Below, in pieces: positions 55,344-64,000 of a DNA stretch of 64,000 nucleotides. The position numbers and the translations under genes are program-made. The stretch is taken from contig NC_092348.1 of NCBI RefSeq assembly GCF_963676685.1, forward strand, positions 24,217,386 to 24,281,385, read 5' to 3'. Every line of letters begins with the position of its first letter. Positions within the stretch are counted from its first letter, which is position 1. This DNA comes from Mytilus edulis. Its lineage: Eukaryota > Mollusca > Bivalvia > Mytilida > Mytilidae. The notes beneath the pieces are model-generated. The model ran no database searches. It was not told the DNA's origin and was given only the letters and a program-made list of their open reading frames with translations.

Positions 55344-56179
55344 TTAATTGTTCGCTTGCTCCTAATACAATTCAAGCTTATCAACGAGCTTTAAATGCTT
55401 TGGCTAAATTTAGGGATAGTTTTGATTTAGATCATAGTTTTCCAATACCATTGAACCACATTACTCAGTTCATTGCATACATGTCTTGCTTGGACATGGC
55501 CTTATCTACGGTGAAATGTTATATTTCAGCCATCAGTTTTTATAATAAGATTAATAATTACGAAGATATGTCTCAATTATTCGTTGTAAGGAAAATGATT
55601 GATGGAATGGCAAGGTCAAAGTTAAAGAGACCTGACAGTAGATTACCTATTACTATAGATCTGTTAAAAAATATTATAAAAATTTTGCCCGCATTTTGTA
55701 GCTCCAGATATGAAGCGGTCTTATTTTCTAGTGCTTTTTCAATGGGATTTTTTGCATTTCTGCGAGTTGGTGAAATGACAACTGCATGTGGCAGGGAAGG
55801 GTCTAATCATGCCATTAAAATTGAAAATGTGGAGGTTACTAATCATAATATAAAAATATACTTGGCGTCTTCAAAAACAGACCAGCTAGGTCGAGGGACT
55901 TCAATTTTTGTGGCCCGACAATCAGATGTTGGAATTTGTCCGGTAAAATTACTGCAAGAATATTTAAAGATTCGACCTCGAATTAGTGGTCAATTATATT
56001 GCCACTTTAATGGCTCTCCAATGACTCGATATCAGTTTTCAGGAATTCTAAAACAAGCCCTGGGGTATATTGGTTTTGATCAATCAAAGTATGGGACGCA
56101 CTCATTTAGAATCGGTAGTGCTACTTCAGCAACTATGCTTGGTTTTTCTGACGAGCAAATTAAAGTAATGGGTCGTTGA
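55340..56179 (+). pseudogene. Ngaro tyrosine recombinase, lacking its nucleophile
   Basis: It has an N-terminal core-binding domain (APNTIQAYQRALNALAKF to MIDGMARSKLKR), then catalytic FAFLRVGEMT (Arg), SSKTDQLGRG (Lys) and YGTHSFRIGSATSA (His-x-x-Arg). The frame ends VMGR-stop at 56179, exactly where GRW and the nucleophilic Tyr should follow. The next sequence is already mid-SGNH domain, so a deletion has removed the recombinase end. It cannot cut DNA as read. Confidence 0.85.
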
Positions 56180-56601
56180 AATATCTTGTCCTTCATATTG
56201 CTGGAAATGATTTGGGGAAGACAAAATTAGGATTTTTAAGGAATGAAATCAAGGCCACCTTGGAGAAGGTACAAAGTTATCTACCGAACAGTTCGATTGT
56301 ATGGTCTCAGATTTTACCCAGAACAAATTGGCGTCATTCAAAAAGTCAGGATAGCATGATGGCATGCAGAATAAGAATAAATAGTGCCATTGCTTCATTC
56401 GTGTTAAAGAATGGGGGACATTATATAAAGTATCCAGATATTCTTCCTAATAGTACTTTTTTAAAGGAAGATGGTGTTCATTTGACTGATCTAGGAAATG
56501 ACATATTTCTAAATAATTTGCAAGGTGCGCTTGAAATGTTTATTTGTTCTGGTTCTTATACATATCCAGATACATTTGGTACTAGTATGAGTATATCTTA
56601 G
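56176..56601 (+). pseudogene. Ngaro SGNH/GDSL hydrolase remnant
   Basis: It starts inside the domain at KYLVLHIAGNDLGKTKLGFL (block III, GND). It continues SSIVWSQILPRTNWRHS and ends KEDGVHLTDLGNDIFLNNL, with the catalytic D-x-x-H at DGVH. An SGNH-family hydrolase downstream of the recombinase is known in metazoan Ngaro elements. Block I with the Ser nucleophile is missing, lost with the recombinase C-terminus. Confidence 0.75.
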
Positions 56602-56710
56602 ATAATTTTAAAACAGTATTGGCCACAGTCCTATCGCAGCTTCATCCCCACTTTAGTGGCGGTTGACCCGGTACGGTTGAGTTTGACATATACCGTACCT
56701 AATCAATTTG

Positions 56711-57053
56711 GCTGCGTGTGATAAACTACAGTTACAGTTGTCTATATTTTAGTGACATTAAAAGTACATTTGGGGATCGCTGTATCCCAGGATCCAACAG
56801 CTAAGTTAGTTGATCGCTGTATCCCAGGATCATACATCTATCTATCTATATATATCTATCTAGTATCTGTAGGTTGCCAGAGGTAACCAAAAAATGATCT
56901 ATACATCTATGAATCTATACATCTATGAATCTATCTAGTTGAACAATTTATATCGTTGAATCTATATGTGTACATATTTAAATTTGTGTTAATAATAAAA
57001 AGCTGTGGTCAATACTGCCAATAAATCTTAGTTTTACAAGCCATCTCGAATAA
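56711..57053 (+). repeat. Ngaro B1 repeat
   Basis: It is near-identical to B2 (57491-57834). It starts GCTGCGTGTGATAAACTACA and ends GCCATCTCGAATAA. Inside, TGATCGCTGTATCCCAGGATC occurs twice, followed by CTAT-rich microsatellite sequence. Confidence 0.9.
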
Positions 57054-57105
57054 TAGAATTTATGTAATATACATAAATTCGGTTATTCTAGTGGAAAGTT
57101 TTAAT

Positions 57106-57258
57106 ATCGTCCGTTGCAGTGCTCTCCTTTATAAATGCATATATAGTCGATAAGCTGTATAGTGGTGACGTCAATTTGACGTTAGCGTTCTTTTCAACTT
57201 TGAGCTGCAAGTGAACAAACGTGTAATTACAATACAGAGAGAAGTATTTTGAAAATAC
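57106..57258 (+). repeat. Ngaro A2 repeat
   Basis: It is near-identical to A1, including the TATA-like word and the CRE octamer at 57166-57173. It is separated from B1 by a 50-bp spacer containing a near-perfect palindrome, GAATTTATGTA-ATA-TACATAAATTC (57056-57080). Confidence 0.9.
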
Positions 57259-57490
57259 CCACCCTCCCTCCACCATATATAGTTAAACCATGTAGTTTTG
57301 TTTGGGTACTGCTCTTTTGTTCTTTTTATTTTCAGGTACATGTATATACGAGTAGTTAGAGTTCCAGTATGAAAAATTCTCCTCCATTGATGATTTGCCA
57401 TGTGATGTCAAAAATTGCAGTAGTCAGTTAGATGTTGGTTGTATAGAAACATTTGATCGTTAAAAAGTGAAAAATGTGTTTGGCAACTTC

Positions 57491-57834
57491 GCTGCGTGTG
57501 ATAAACTACAGTTACAGTTGTCTATATTTTAGTGACATTAAAAGTACATTTTGTGGATCGCTGTATCCCAGGATCCAACAGCTAAGTTAGTTGATCGCTG
57601 TATCCCAGGATCATACATCTATCTATCTATCTATATCTATCTAGTATCTGTAGGTTGCCAGAGGTAACCAAAAAATGATCTATACATCTATGAATCTATA
57701 CATCTATGAATCTATCTAGTTGAACAATTTATATCGTTGAATCTATATGTGTACATATTTAAATTTGTGTTAATAATAAAAAGCTGTGGTCAATACTGCC
57801 AATAAATCTTAGTTTTACAAGCCATCTCGAATAA
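57491..57834 (+). repeat. Ngaro B2 repeat
   Basis: It is the same as B1 apart from small changes in the CTAT run. It ends CTCGAATAA, running straight into AGGTCATTCATTCAG, which copies the sequence just outside A1. Confidence 0.9.
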
Positions 57835-57849
57835 AGGTCATTCATTCAG

Positions 57850-58439
57850 AAACCATAAAAACATAATACAACTGAATGTTATGAACAATTATGTAATATT
57901 AAAACCCAAACTGAATAAATGACAATAATTTGCAAAGGTGGGGAAGAAATACCGCCACCCTCAATAACTAAATTACAAAATGTATAAACAAACAAATATT
58001 GTACAATAAAAGATTGAAATCATCAGCATATGAAATTCAAAAATTTTAATTTAAAAAATAATACCTATAAATCTGTTAAAGAATCAAGGGAGTAGGTGGG
58101 TGGGAAATTAAAAATCTTCACTTTTCTTGAGAAAACTAAAATGGCGTCCGCTAGCATTCAGTGCAATTGCGAGACTGCTGGCTAATCTAAACACAATCAT
58201 GTGAAGAGATAACATGCTCCTAATCCTCATTGGTCGTTTAATCAAATATCATTAAGCAATCATATTAGTAATTAATCTTGACCTTGATCGTGAGATGACC
58301 CTACTGATCTTTGCCTGTAATCAAAAACTTACAGACGACCCCATTCAAATTTACAGTTTCATATTACTCTTGATAAGAAAAATTTCCTGACAAAAATGTT
58401 TTTATACCATAAAATGATTTTCTGAAACGCAGGTGTATT
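57850..58439. other. no gene recognised
   Basis: It is AT-rich. It contains one ATGGCGTCCG-type word at 58141, but no supported exon. Confidence 0.4.
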
Positions 58440-59066
58440 TGAGGAAGCACATTTCAATACGATACAGATGCATTTGCAAAATTTAGGTGTGGCGTTGCCC
58501 CCTTGCGAAAAGAAACAGGTCGCTATGGAAATAAAACTGTAAATGAAAGAGTTTGTTTTGTGCGTAATGATAAAATTGAAGATAAGAAACATGTAATATT
58601 AGATTGTCCTTCATATGCAGATTTACGTGAAAGTATATTTAACGAAGTTAAAAGAAATAATGGTGATTTTAATATTTTATCTTGTGATAAGTTTATATAT
58701 CTTTTTAAAAGTAATGATTGTTTTGATGTGGTTGCCAAGACCTGCTTTAATATTGTAAGTAGAAGAAAGGATTTTTTTATATGCTTGATTGATAATTATT
58801 TTTTTACATAACCGAGATATTGTATAGACGTAATACATGTAGTTATATGGCTTTATTATATAGCGGAAATGTTTTATAGATATGATAAGTATATAGTTAT
58901 AATTTATTTAGATTTCTATAGTCTCTCATAATTCTTTATAGAATGGCACTTGTATTTTAATTTATAAAATTACTGTTTATTTAATGTATATATTATAATG
59001 TTTGTATTACATGTAGTATATGTATTATAAGTCGTGAGACTCTAATAAAATATTGAATCTGAATTT
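58440..59066 (+). pseudogene. 5'-truncated LINE 3' end (family C)
   Basis: An ORF at 58503-58811 reads ERVCFVRNDKIEDKKHVILD then CPSYADLRESIF. This is a LINE C-terminal C-x-H-x-C zinc-knuckle segment with IEDxxHxxLxCPxYxxLR. About 250 bp of 3' UTR follow, ending CTCTAATAAAATATTGAATC. It belongs to a different LINE family from A and B. Only about 100 residues remain. Confidence 0.7.
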
Positions 59067-59224
59067 ATAAATCATATCCCATTGCTATTAATTAGATATA
59101 CATTTTTTATATATATAATCTAGATTTATAATTATTGTAGGAAGTATCGAGAGCTAACAACACAGTTCTGGGCTAACATCAGTTTCTTTAATTTTTTTTC
59201 GAAAAAATAAGGATTTTCTTATCC

Positions 59225-59410
59225 CAGGTATATACATAAGAATAAGAATACTTTATTAATCCAGTTGTGGACCCTTGTGGGTTTTAAATTTCATACAATG
59301 ATTACAATTACATCCTAGCTCCTTTGTTCTAACAGGGGTGATCTGAGCCGGATCGTCCCTACCAGATCACCCCAGTTTGAATGTCTTTGTTATGCATGCT
59401 TTCCTTTGTT
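59225..59410 (-). repeat. probable non-LTR 3' end
   Basis: On the minus strand it reads CCACAACTGGATTAATAAAG then TATTCTTATTCTTATG, a short repetitive 3' tail as in LINE or SINE ends. The parent sequence is not in the window. Confidence 0.4.
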
Positions 59411-59976
59411 CTGTAACATTTTGGCGGGAATGTCAAATCCACTATAAAACTTATAATCAATTGTACGGAAAAGACAAGCATTAGCCTTTCAAAAAGGGCT
59501 AGTCGACTCTTAGCTGATGAAAATGGAAAGTGCTCTCGCTTTGTAGATTAATTCATTTACTATATAGCCACGTGCATCAATCAACAAATTTTACCACACA
59601 CGTGAGGTCACACGTTATGAAGTAGTATATATCGTTTAACGTTGTTGTTTACGAAACTCCAGAAGATTCGACTATTTATAGATAAGAGTTACATGGGTAC
59701 CAATATCCTGAATATGCATGATTAATGACCCCAGGCAAAATCTAATTGCTAAAATAGAGAGGACAAATCCGATACTCTACGGGATTTAAGGACATTTACT
59801 AGGTTTGGATTGTCCTAACCAATCAATAAACTTTGATTATTCACGTCTCGTAATATCTTCCAATCAGGTAGCAAGAAAAATTCACACACTGACTGTCCAT
59901 CGTTCAATTCTTAATCTCGACTCCTAGAAGTCGATAACTATCTATCAAAATTCACGTAGAAAAAATCCAGTGTTTA

Positions 59977-60046
59977 TGCTGGAATTCGAACTCAAGACCT
60001 TTAGCATATCAAGCCTAGACACATGCTACTACACCAAGACGACTGG
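59977..60046 (-). repeat. tRNA-derived SINE head
   Basis: The minus strand shows a polymerase III A-box-like TGGTGTAGTAGC (60036-60025) and a B-box-like GGTCTTGAGTTCGAATTCC. They are spaced as in a tRNA, with CCAGTCG at the 5' side. It does not fold as an intact tRNA, because the acceptor stem does not close. I therefore call it a SINE head or tRNA pseudogene. The SINE body probably continues left to about 59640. Confidence 0.6.
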
Positions 60047-60734
60047 ATACGAACTTACAGTAATTTTATATACTTAAAAAGGAAGCAAGATCTTTTTATA
60101 AGTGGGGCGAGTTGGCAGACTTTTATTCAGTTGGGTTTAAACCTTTTTCGTTAATAAGTGAGTTGTCAGACTGATTGTTCAATTTGATTTTACACTTTTT
60201 CAAAAGTGGGGGGAGTCGGTAAACAAGAGTTGGGCGATTTTTTTATAAAGTGGCGATATAGTGTGGGCCGATAGGCAAGTGGGGCGAGTTGATATTATTT
60301 GATATCTACGCATCGGGTTCGGGGGGTCATAAAGAGTATACATCATATAGTAATATCTATACTATTAAACGAGAAGACCTCATTTTTGGTGTCGCTTCTC
60401 TTCTTTCCACACTAAATTAATCAACACGCCTATACTATTAAACGAGAAGACCACAGTTTTGGTGTCGCTTCTCGTCTTTCCACAATAAATTAATCAACAC
60501 GCCTCTGTGTCCTATAGGTACAGTGCATAGTCGCATTTGTCATCCATTCATATGATTATTCAGATTGAGTTTATATTTTTGGAGAAAAACGAGAAAAAAG
60601 GCATCCGGATATTGTCCCGTCATTGGACGAAATTTTAAGTCTGATTAGACTTCCGGTTTGCGTTTTTCTGTATACTGTATTTTAAGAATTCTATCTGCTA
60701 TCATTTTCAAGTTTACTATCCACGGCACAGGGAC

Positions 60735-61327
60735 TCGGTTAGCAGATTAAAATTTTGTAAATCAATGTTTTTAATTTTTTTTTTATTATTTCCTGTCTAT
60801 TTGCATTACTATATTAACGTATTTAACGTTGCCATCACTATTTTTTTGTTTTCTGGCAATGTGCAGTTTACTATCCATATCCATATACTGAAAAAACCTA
60901 AAGGGATCTAAGTCACCATCTTGAATTAGATAAAAAAAATAATTAAAAATATTAATAAATTACTATATACCTTACAACAGCCCTCATTTTCTTCCGAAAT
61001 TATTCTTCTATCACATGCATATTTTGATTTGTGGATTAACAGAACCCTTACGCAGTTTCAGTTGCATTCGTGTCAGATTATTCAAATTTCCCGGCGAAAG
61101 CAACGTATCATTCGGAAACTTCCAGGTTGATGCGTTTACTACAACGATAAATCCTTATACACAGGTTTTTTCAGTATATGGATATGGATAGTAAACTGCA
61201 CATTGCCAGAAAACAAAGAAATAGTGATGGCAACGTTAAATACGTTAATATAGTAATGCAAATAGACAGGAAATAATAAAAAATAAATTAAAAACATTGA
61301 TTTACAAAATTTTAATCTGCTAACCGA
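60735..61327. repeat. long inverted repeat within the Helitron
   Basis: 60735-60900 and 61155-61327 are near-exact reverse complements. For example, CTGGCAATGTGCAGTTTACT on the left has its complement AGTAAACTGCACATTGCCAG on the right. They are separated by about 255 bp. Transcription would give a stem of roughly 165 bp. Confidence 0.85.
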
Positions 61328-61554
61328 GTCCCTGTGATCCACGGCGGTCACATAGTTTATTAAATAGAGAGTGTCTGTATACTATATCAATGACCACCAT
61401 GGATCGATTAGTAAACTTAAAATTGAAAGTAAATACACTATATTTATAAAGTAATGAATGTTCATAATATACAGATTTATATAAGCGCTAAAATTATTCA
61501 TGTGAACTTTTGATACCTTTTCTGAAATTCTCCAGTTATTAAATCTTTTACAAA

Positions 61555-61824
61555 AAAAGAAGATGAGGTATGATAGCCATGTTGAGAAAACTCTCCACAA
61601 GGGACTAAAATGATACAGAAATTAACAACTATAGTTCACCGTACGACCTTCAACAATGAGCAAAGCCCATACCGCATAATCAGCTTTAAAAGGCTCTGAA
61701 CTGACAAGGTAACACAATCCAAACCAGAAAACTAGCGGCCTTATTGATGTACAAAAAATGAACGAAATACAAATATGTAACACATAAACAAACGACAACC
61801 ACTGAATTACAGGCTCCTTACTTA
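61555..61824 (-). repeat. family 2 tail carried inside a Helitron
   Basis: The plus strand shows TTCACCGTACGACCTTCAAC and ACAAACGACAACCACTGAAT, the complement of the family 2 tail. It has the same place and orientation relative to the Helitron as 37606-37875. Confidence 0.75.
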
Positions 61825-61839
61825 AATGTTCATAACATA

Positions 61840-62117
61840 CTCAATGTATTATGTTCATATTGAAATTGATAGAAAACCAAAAATTGGGAATTTTGGAAAT
61901 AAAGGAGGAGGGATATAAAAAACATTTTCCTGTCCCCAATAACCTATGACTTATGATACTTTTGCTGAAATTCCCCACTAAATGTATTATGTTCATATTG
62001 AAATTGATAGAAAACCAAAATTGGGAATTTTGGAAATAAAGGAGGAGGGATAAAAAAAAAACACATTTTCCTGTCCCCAATAACCTTTGACTTATGATAC
62101 TTTTGCTGAAATTCTCC
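61840..62117. repeat. two-unit 138-bp tandem duplication
   Basis: AATGTATTATGTTCATATTG begins both units (61842 and 61980), and each runs to ATGATACTTTTGCTGAAATT. The other Helitron copy (37391-38697) has one unit. Confidence 0.8.
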
Positions 62118-62299
62118 AGTCATTCAATATTTTACATAATTCTTCCAACAACACTTTACATACTATAAACTACGCTCTGAATGCCCGCGATTTCGCGGGT
62201 GTGTTCTAGTAGTATATTATAATGGTTGTGTGGCGTTCTAAACTAGATTTAATGAATTGTAAATGTTTTTTCGTCTAATCTAAAAGAACTGGGATGTAA

Positions 62300-62408
62300 A
62301 ATAGTTATCCCACTCGGACTTGGTGTGTCAGTGTTAGATTGCACTCTGGCCTCCGGCCATTCGGGGTGATCTTACACTGATACACCGCGACCTTGTGGGA
62401 TAACTATT
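62300..62408. mobile_element. hairpin element with ATAGTTATCCCAC arms
   Basis: ATAGTTATCCCAC (62301-62313) and GTGGGATAACTAT (62395-62407) are inverted. Inside them are a second pair, GTGTGTCAGTGT and ACACTGATACAC, and a third, GGCCTCCGGCC. It is non-coding. Confidence 0.7.
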
Positions 62409-62459
62409 AATAATTTGTGTTATAACAATGAAACAATAAAATGAAATACATGACAATAG

Positions 62460-62864
62460 ATGAGTAAACGAAAAAAACACTTAGCCACAAATGTTTTACA
62501 GATAGTAACCAACGACAACCGAACAGAAGCACAAACATTCCATCGCTTCTATCCCTTTTTTTGCTAGGGTTCTGTACTGATCAAAGCTGTAAATGTAATA
62601 GACAACTTTCGAGTTCGATGCATTTCCGTCAAAAACTTTGGTTTTAGTGAACGTCACTCGTGCGTTTAGGGGCGTCGTCACTTCCGTTCTAATGTGGTTC
62701 CAATGTTGAGCGAGTGGTTGGTAAACTATAAAGTTATATTGCACGAATTATGCAGCAAATTAAATTCTCATAATTGACATTCAGCACCGCTGTTATTGGG
62801 ATATTGTGATTAAGTACCTACTGAACAAACTTTATTTATAGTTTATCCTGTACAATGAAGACAA
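62460..62864. repeat. segmental duplication block 1, right copy
   Basis: It is near-identical to 1778-2180 in direct orientation. Only about 50 bp separate it from block 2, so this copy lacks the insertions found on the left. Confidence 0.85.
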
Positions 62865-62913
62865 GGGGTCATTTTACTGTTGTCGAAAAGAATGAAGAAA
62901 AACTAATAAATAA

Positions 62914-63300
62914 GGGTCCACTTTTTTTTTTAAATAATAAAGAAGATACAAACGTATATTAAAGTTAAGGAATATTGTTCCCAACCTGATTATGACTTGG
63001 ATTGAGAATTTTCTCATTGACACTCATACCACATCCTTTTTATATACAAAATGACAACAGACAAAAAACAAAAATGAGAGCACTAAAAAGACCGACACAG
63101 ACAACCAACATATAACACAAAAAACCTAAAATATACACACATCAACGAATAGCTGGAACCCCAAAAAGCTGAAGGTGAACACAAGCAATGACAGGTGTTC
63201 TGGAACAATGAGAAGCTCCTGCTTTACTTCAAGACAGCCTCCATAACGTCGCTATTGTTATAAGTCATGTGTGCTGAAGGAGGAAAGACATCTATGAAGA
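62914..63300. repeat. segmental duplication block 2, right copy
   Basis: It is near-identical to 4884-5256. Past 63300 it departs for about 435 bp before the coding similarity resumes at 63747. Confidence 0.85.
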
Positions 63301-63746
63301 TTCAATGGAGATAATTTTAAGCAGCTAAAATATTTAGTAATTATTGACCATTAATTTATTCAATCTTGGTGGACAGGAAAAAAAAAAATTTCAGAATATG
63401 TATGATAACTTTAAAAGCACTAATTTTTGGGCAAACAAGCTCATTATTTGCCCTACTCCTTCATTTTTCGTCGTGTGACTCTCGTGTAATTGTGAGATTT
63501 TTTATTTTATTTTAGATCTTCTGTATACATATTTATCCTTTGCGACTACCGTTTAAATAAAATTGAGAATGGAAATGGGGAATGTGCCAAAGAGACAACA
63601 ACCCGACCATAGAAAAAACAACAGCAGAAGGTCACCAACAGGTCTTCAATGTAGCGAGAAAAACATACTTGGTTCCTCCTGTTTTACATTCATAGCGCAG
63701 GCTAGCATGGTGTAAAATATGTCCATCTAGAACTTCATGGCAGATA
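63301..63746. other. segment unique to the right copy of the duplication
   Basis: It holds a family 1 Penelope-like tail fragment (63558-63661) but no gene. It is either an insertion in this copy or a segment lost from the left copy. Confidence 0.5.
63558..63661 (-). repeat. Penelope-like 3' tail (family 1), terminal 100 bp
   Basis: The minus strand ends CTCAATTTTA. It is truncated at the GTAGCGAGAAA block, making it the shortest copy in the window. Confidence 0.8.
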
Positions 63747-63750
63747 GTAT

Positions 63751-64000
63751 TTAAATAGGGAAACATTCTTTTCCTATTTTTCTTTGTAATAACTGTACTT
63801 CCTTCGATGTTTCATTGCGCGTAGTAATATAAGAAGTACAACTTGTCAGCCCAGCTGCATAATTGATTCGCTTGTAAAGTTTACTCAGTAATTGGGCATT
63901 GAAATTACCATTTAAGTGCGTATGTCCTTCCTTATTTCCCGATTTAGTCGTTTGGTGTAAAGCTAATAACGTTTTAGTAGCATCGATTGTAGTATGCTTC
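63751..64000 (-). CDS. second copy of the glycosyltransferase-like gene, 3' end only
   Basis: These last 82 codons run off the window edge. They align without gaps to 5264-5514 with few base changes, keeping the frame through KTLLALHQTTKSGNKEGHTH and RRINYAAGLTSC. Codon changes and a different junction give GKECFPI-stop (TAA at 63751-63753) instead of GKACFPIELS. Gene order and strand are as in the left copy. Whether the N-terminal part is intact cannot be seen. Confidence 0.8.
   Translation of the reverse strand, partial: KHTTIDATKTLLALHQTTKSGNKEGHTHLNGNFNAQLLSKLYKRINYAAGLTSCTSYITTRNETSKEVQLLQRKIGKECFPI

Larger units (their letters stand above)
45463..57834 (+). mobile_element. Ngaro-type tyrosine-recombinase retrotransposon, interrupted by a LINE
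   Basis: The split direct repeats are in the Ngaro order A1 (45463-45612), coding body, B1 (56711-57053), A2 (57106-57258), B2 (57491-57834). The body encodes a gag-like ORF, RT, RNase H, tyrosine recombinase and an SGNH hydrolase remnant. No inverted terminal repeats or DIRS-type methyltransferase are seen, which favours Ngaro over DIRS1. A 6.4 kb LINE (46890-53328) splits the gag ORF. Without it the element is about 5.9 kb. Several frameshifts and a deletion make it inactive. Confidence 0.85.
60356..62209 (+). mobile_element. Helitron-like element, 1.85 kb, complete
   Basis: It starts A|TCTATACTATTAAACGAG and ends with hairpin GCCCGCGATTTCGCGGG then TGTGTTCTAG|T, with no target duplication. 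The first 75 bp are duplicated in tandem (second copy from about 60431). Inside are a long inverted repeat, a captured family 2 tail and a 138-bp tandem duplication. It has no Rep/helicase. It is co-linear with the minus-strand copy at 37391-38697. Confidence 0.8.

Noticed and set aside
59977-60046. tRNA gene on the minus strand
   Set aside because: A- and B-box-like motifs are present, but the acceptor and anticodon stems do not pair well, and the sequence continues into repeat-like DNA. It is better described as a SINE head.
62496-62744. 82-codon minus-strand ORF in the right duplication block
   Set aside because: The left copy of the same sequence has a stop inside the frame, so it is not maintained as coding.

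Overview
This is an animal nuclear window, most likely from a marine mussel (Mytilus or a close bivalve relative). The reasons are AT-rich sequence, genes split by long GT-AG introns, one SLC10-type transporter with the animal exon layout, and many dispersed repeats of kinds I associate with bivalve genomes. The genus is an inference from repeat recognition, not from a search. No bacterial, phage or CRISPR features are present.

Host genes. (1) A type II membrane protein resembling a Golgi glycosyltransferase lies on the minus strand at 5257-6385, broken by one base in an A7 run. The 3' end of a near-identical second copy enters at 63751-64000. (2) A five-exon minus-strand gene at 10796-17216, predicted 240 aa, combines a divergent homeodomain-like segment with an HMG-box-like segment. 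I cannot name its family. (3) A three-exon plus-strand SLC10 (sodium/bile-acid cotransporter, SLC10A3/A5-like) gene lies at 35099-40501, predicted 474 aa, with every splice phase fitting.

Mobile DNA fills most of the rest. At 45463-57834 sits a Ngaro-type tyrosine-recombinase retrotransposon with A1-body-B1-A2-B2 split direct repeats. Its gag ORF is split by a 6.4 kb minus-strand CR1/L2-like LINE (46890-53328), and both elements carry remnants of SGNH hydrolase domains. At 26163-30150 a 5'-truncated LINE is split by a long Penelope-like element (26267-29418). The 3' tail of that element is the same sequence as the most abundant dispersed repeat in the window. A second, longer LINE copy lies at 40843-43921, a Penelope/Poseidon-type RT fragment at 21430-22178, and another Penelope-like fragment at 23010-24373.

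Three complete Helitron-like units (19451-19797, 37391-38697, 60356-62209) and one 5' end (9408) share a TCTATACTATTAAACGAG start and a hairpin ending in CTAG or ATAG before T. Two hammerhead ribozyme motifs are present: 18186-18229 keeps all core bases and pairings, and 1429-1472 has lost the A15.1-U16.1 pair. Many foldback elements are also present.

The most unusual signal is a pair of 38-bp near-perfect hairpins (13220-13257 and 23121-23158), each flanked by its own perfect 7-bp direct repeat. One interrupts a reverse transcriptase reading frame, so it looks like an extremely small mobile element. The left and right ends of the window are direct copies of one another about 58-60 kb apart, which means either a large tandem segmental duplication or an unresolved haplotype duplication in the assembly.
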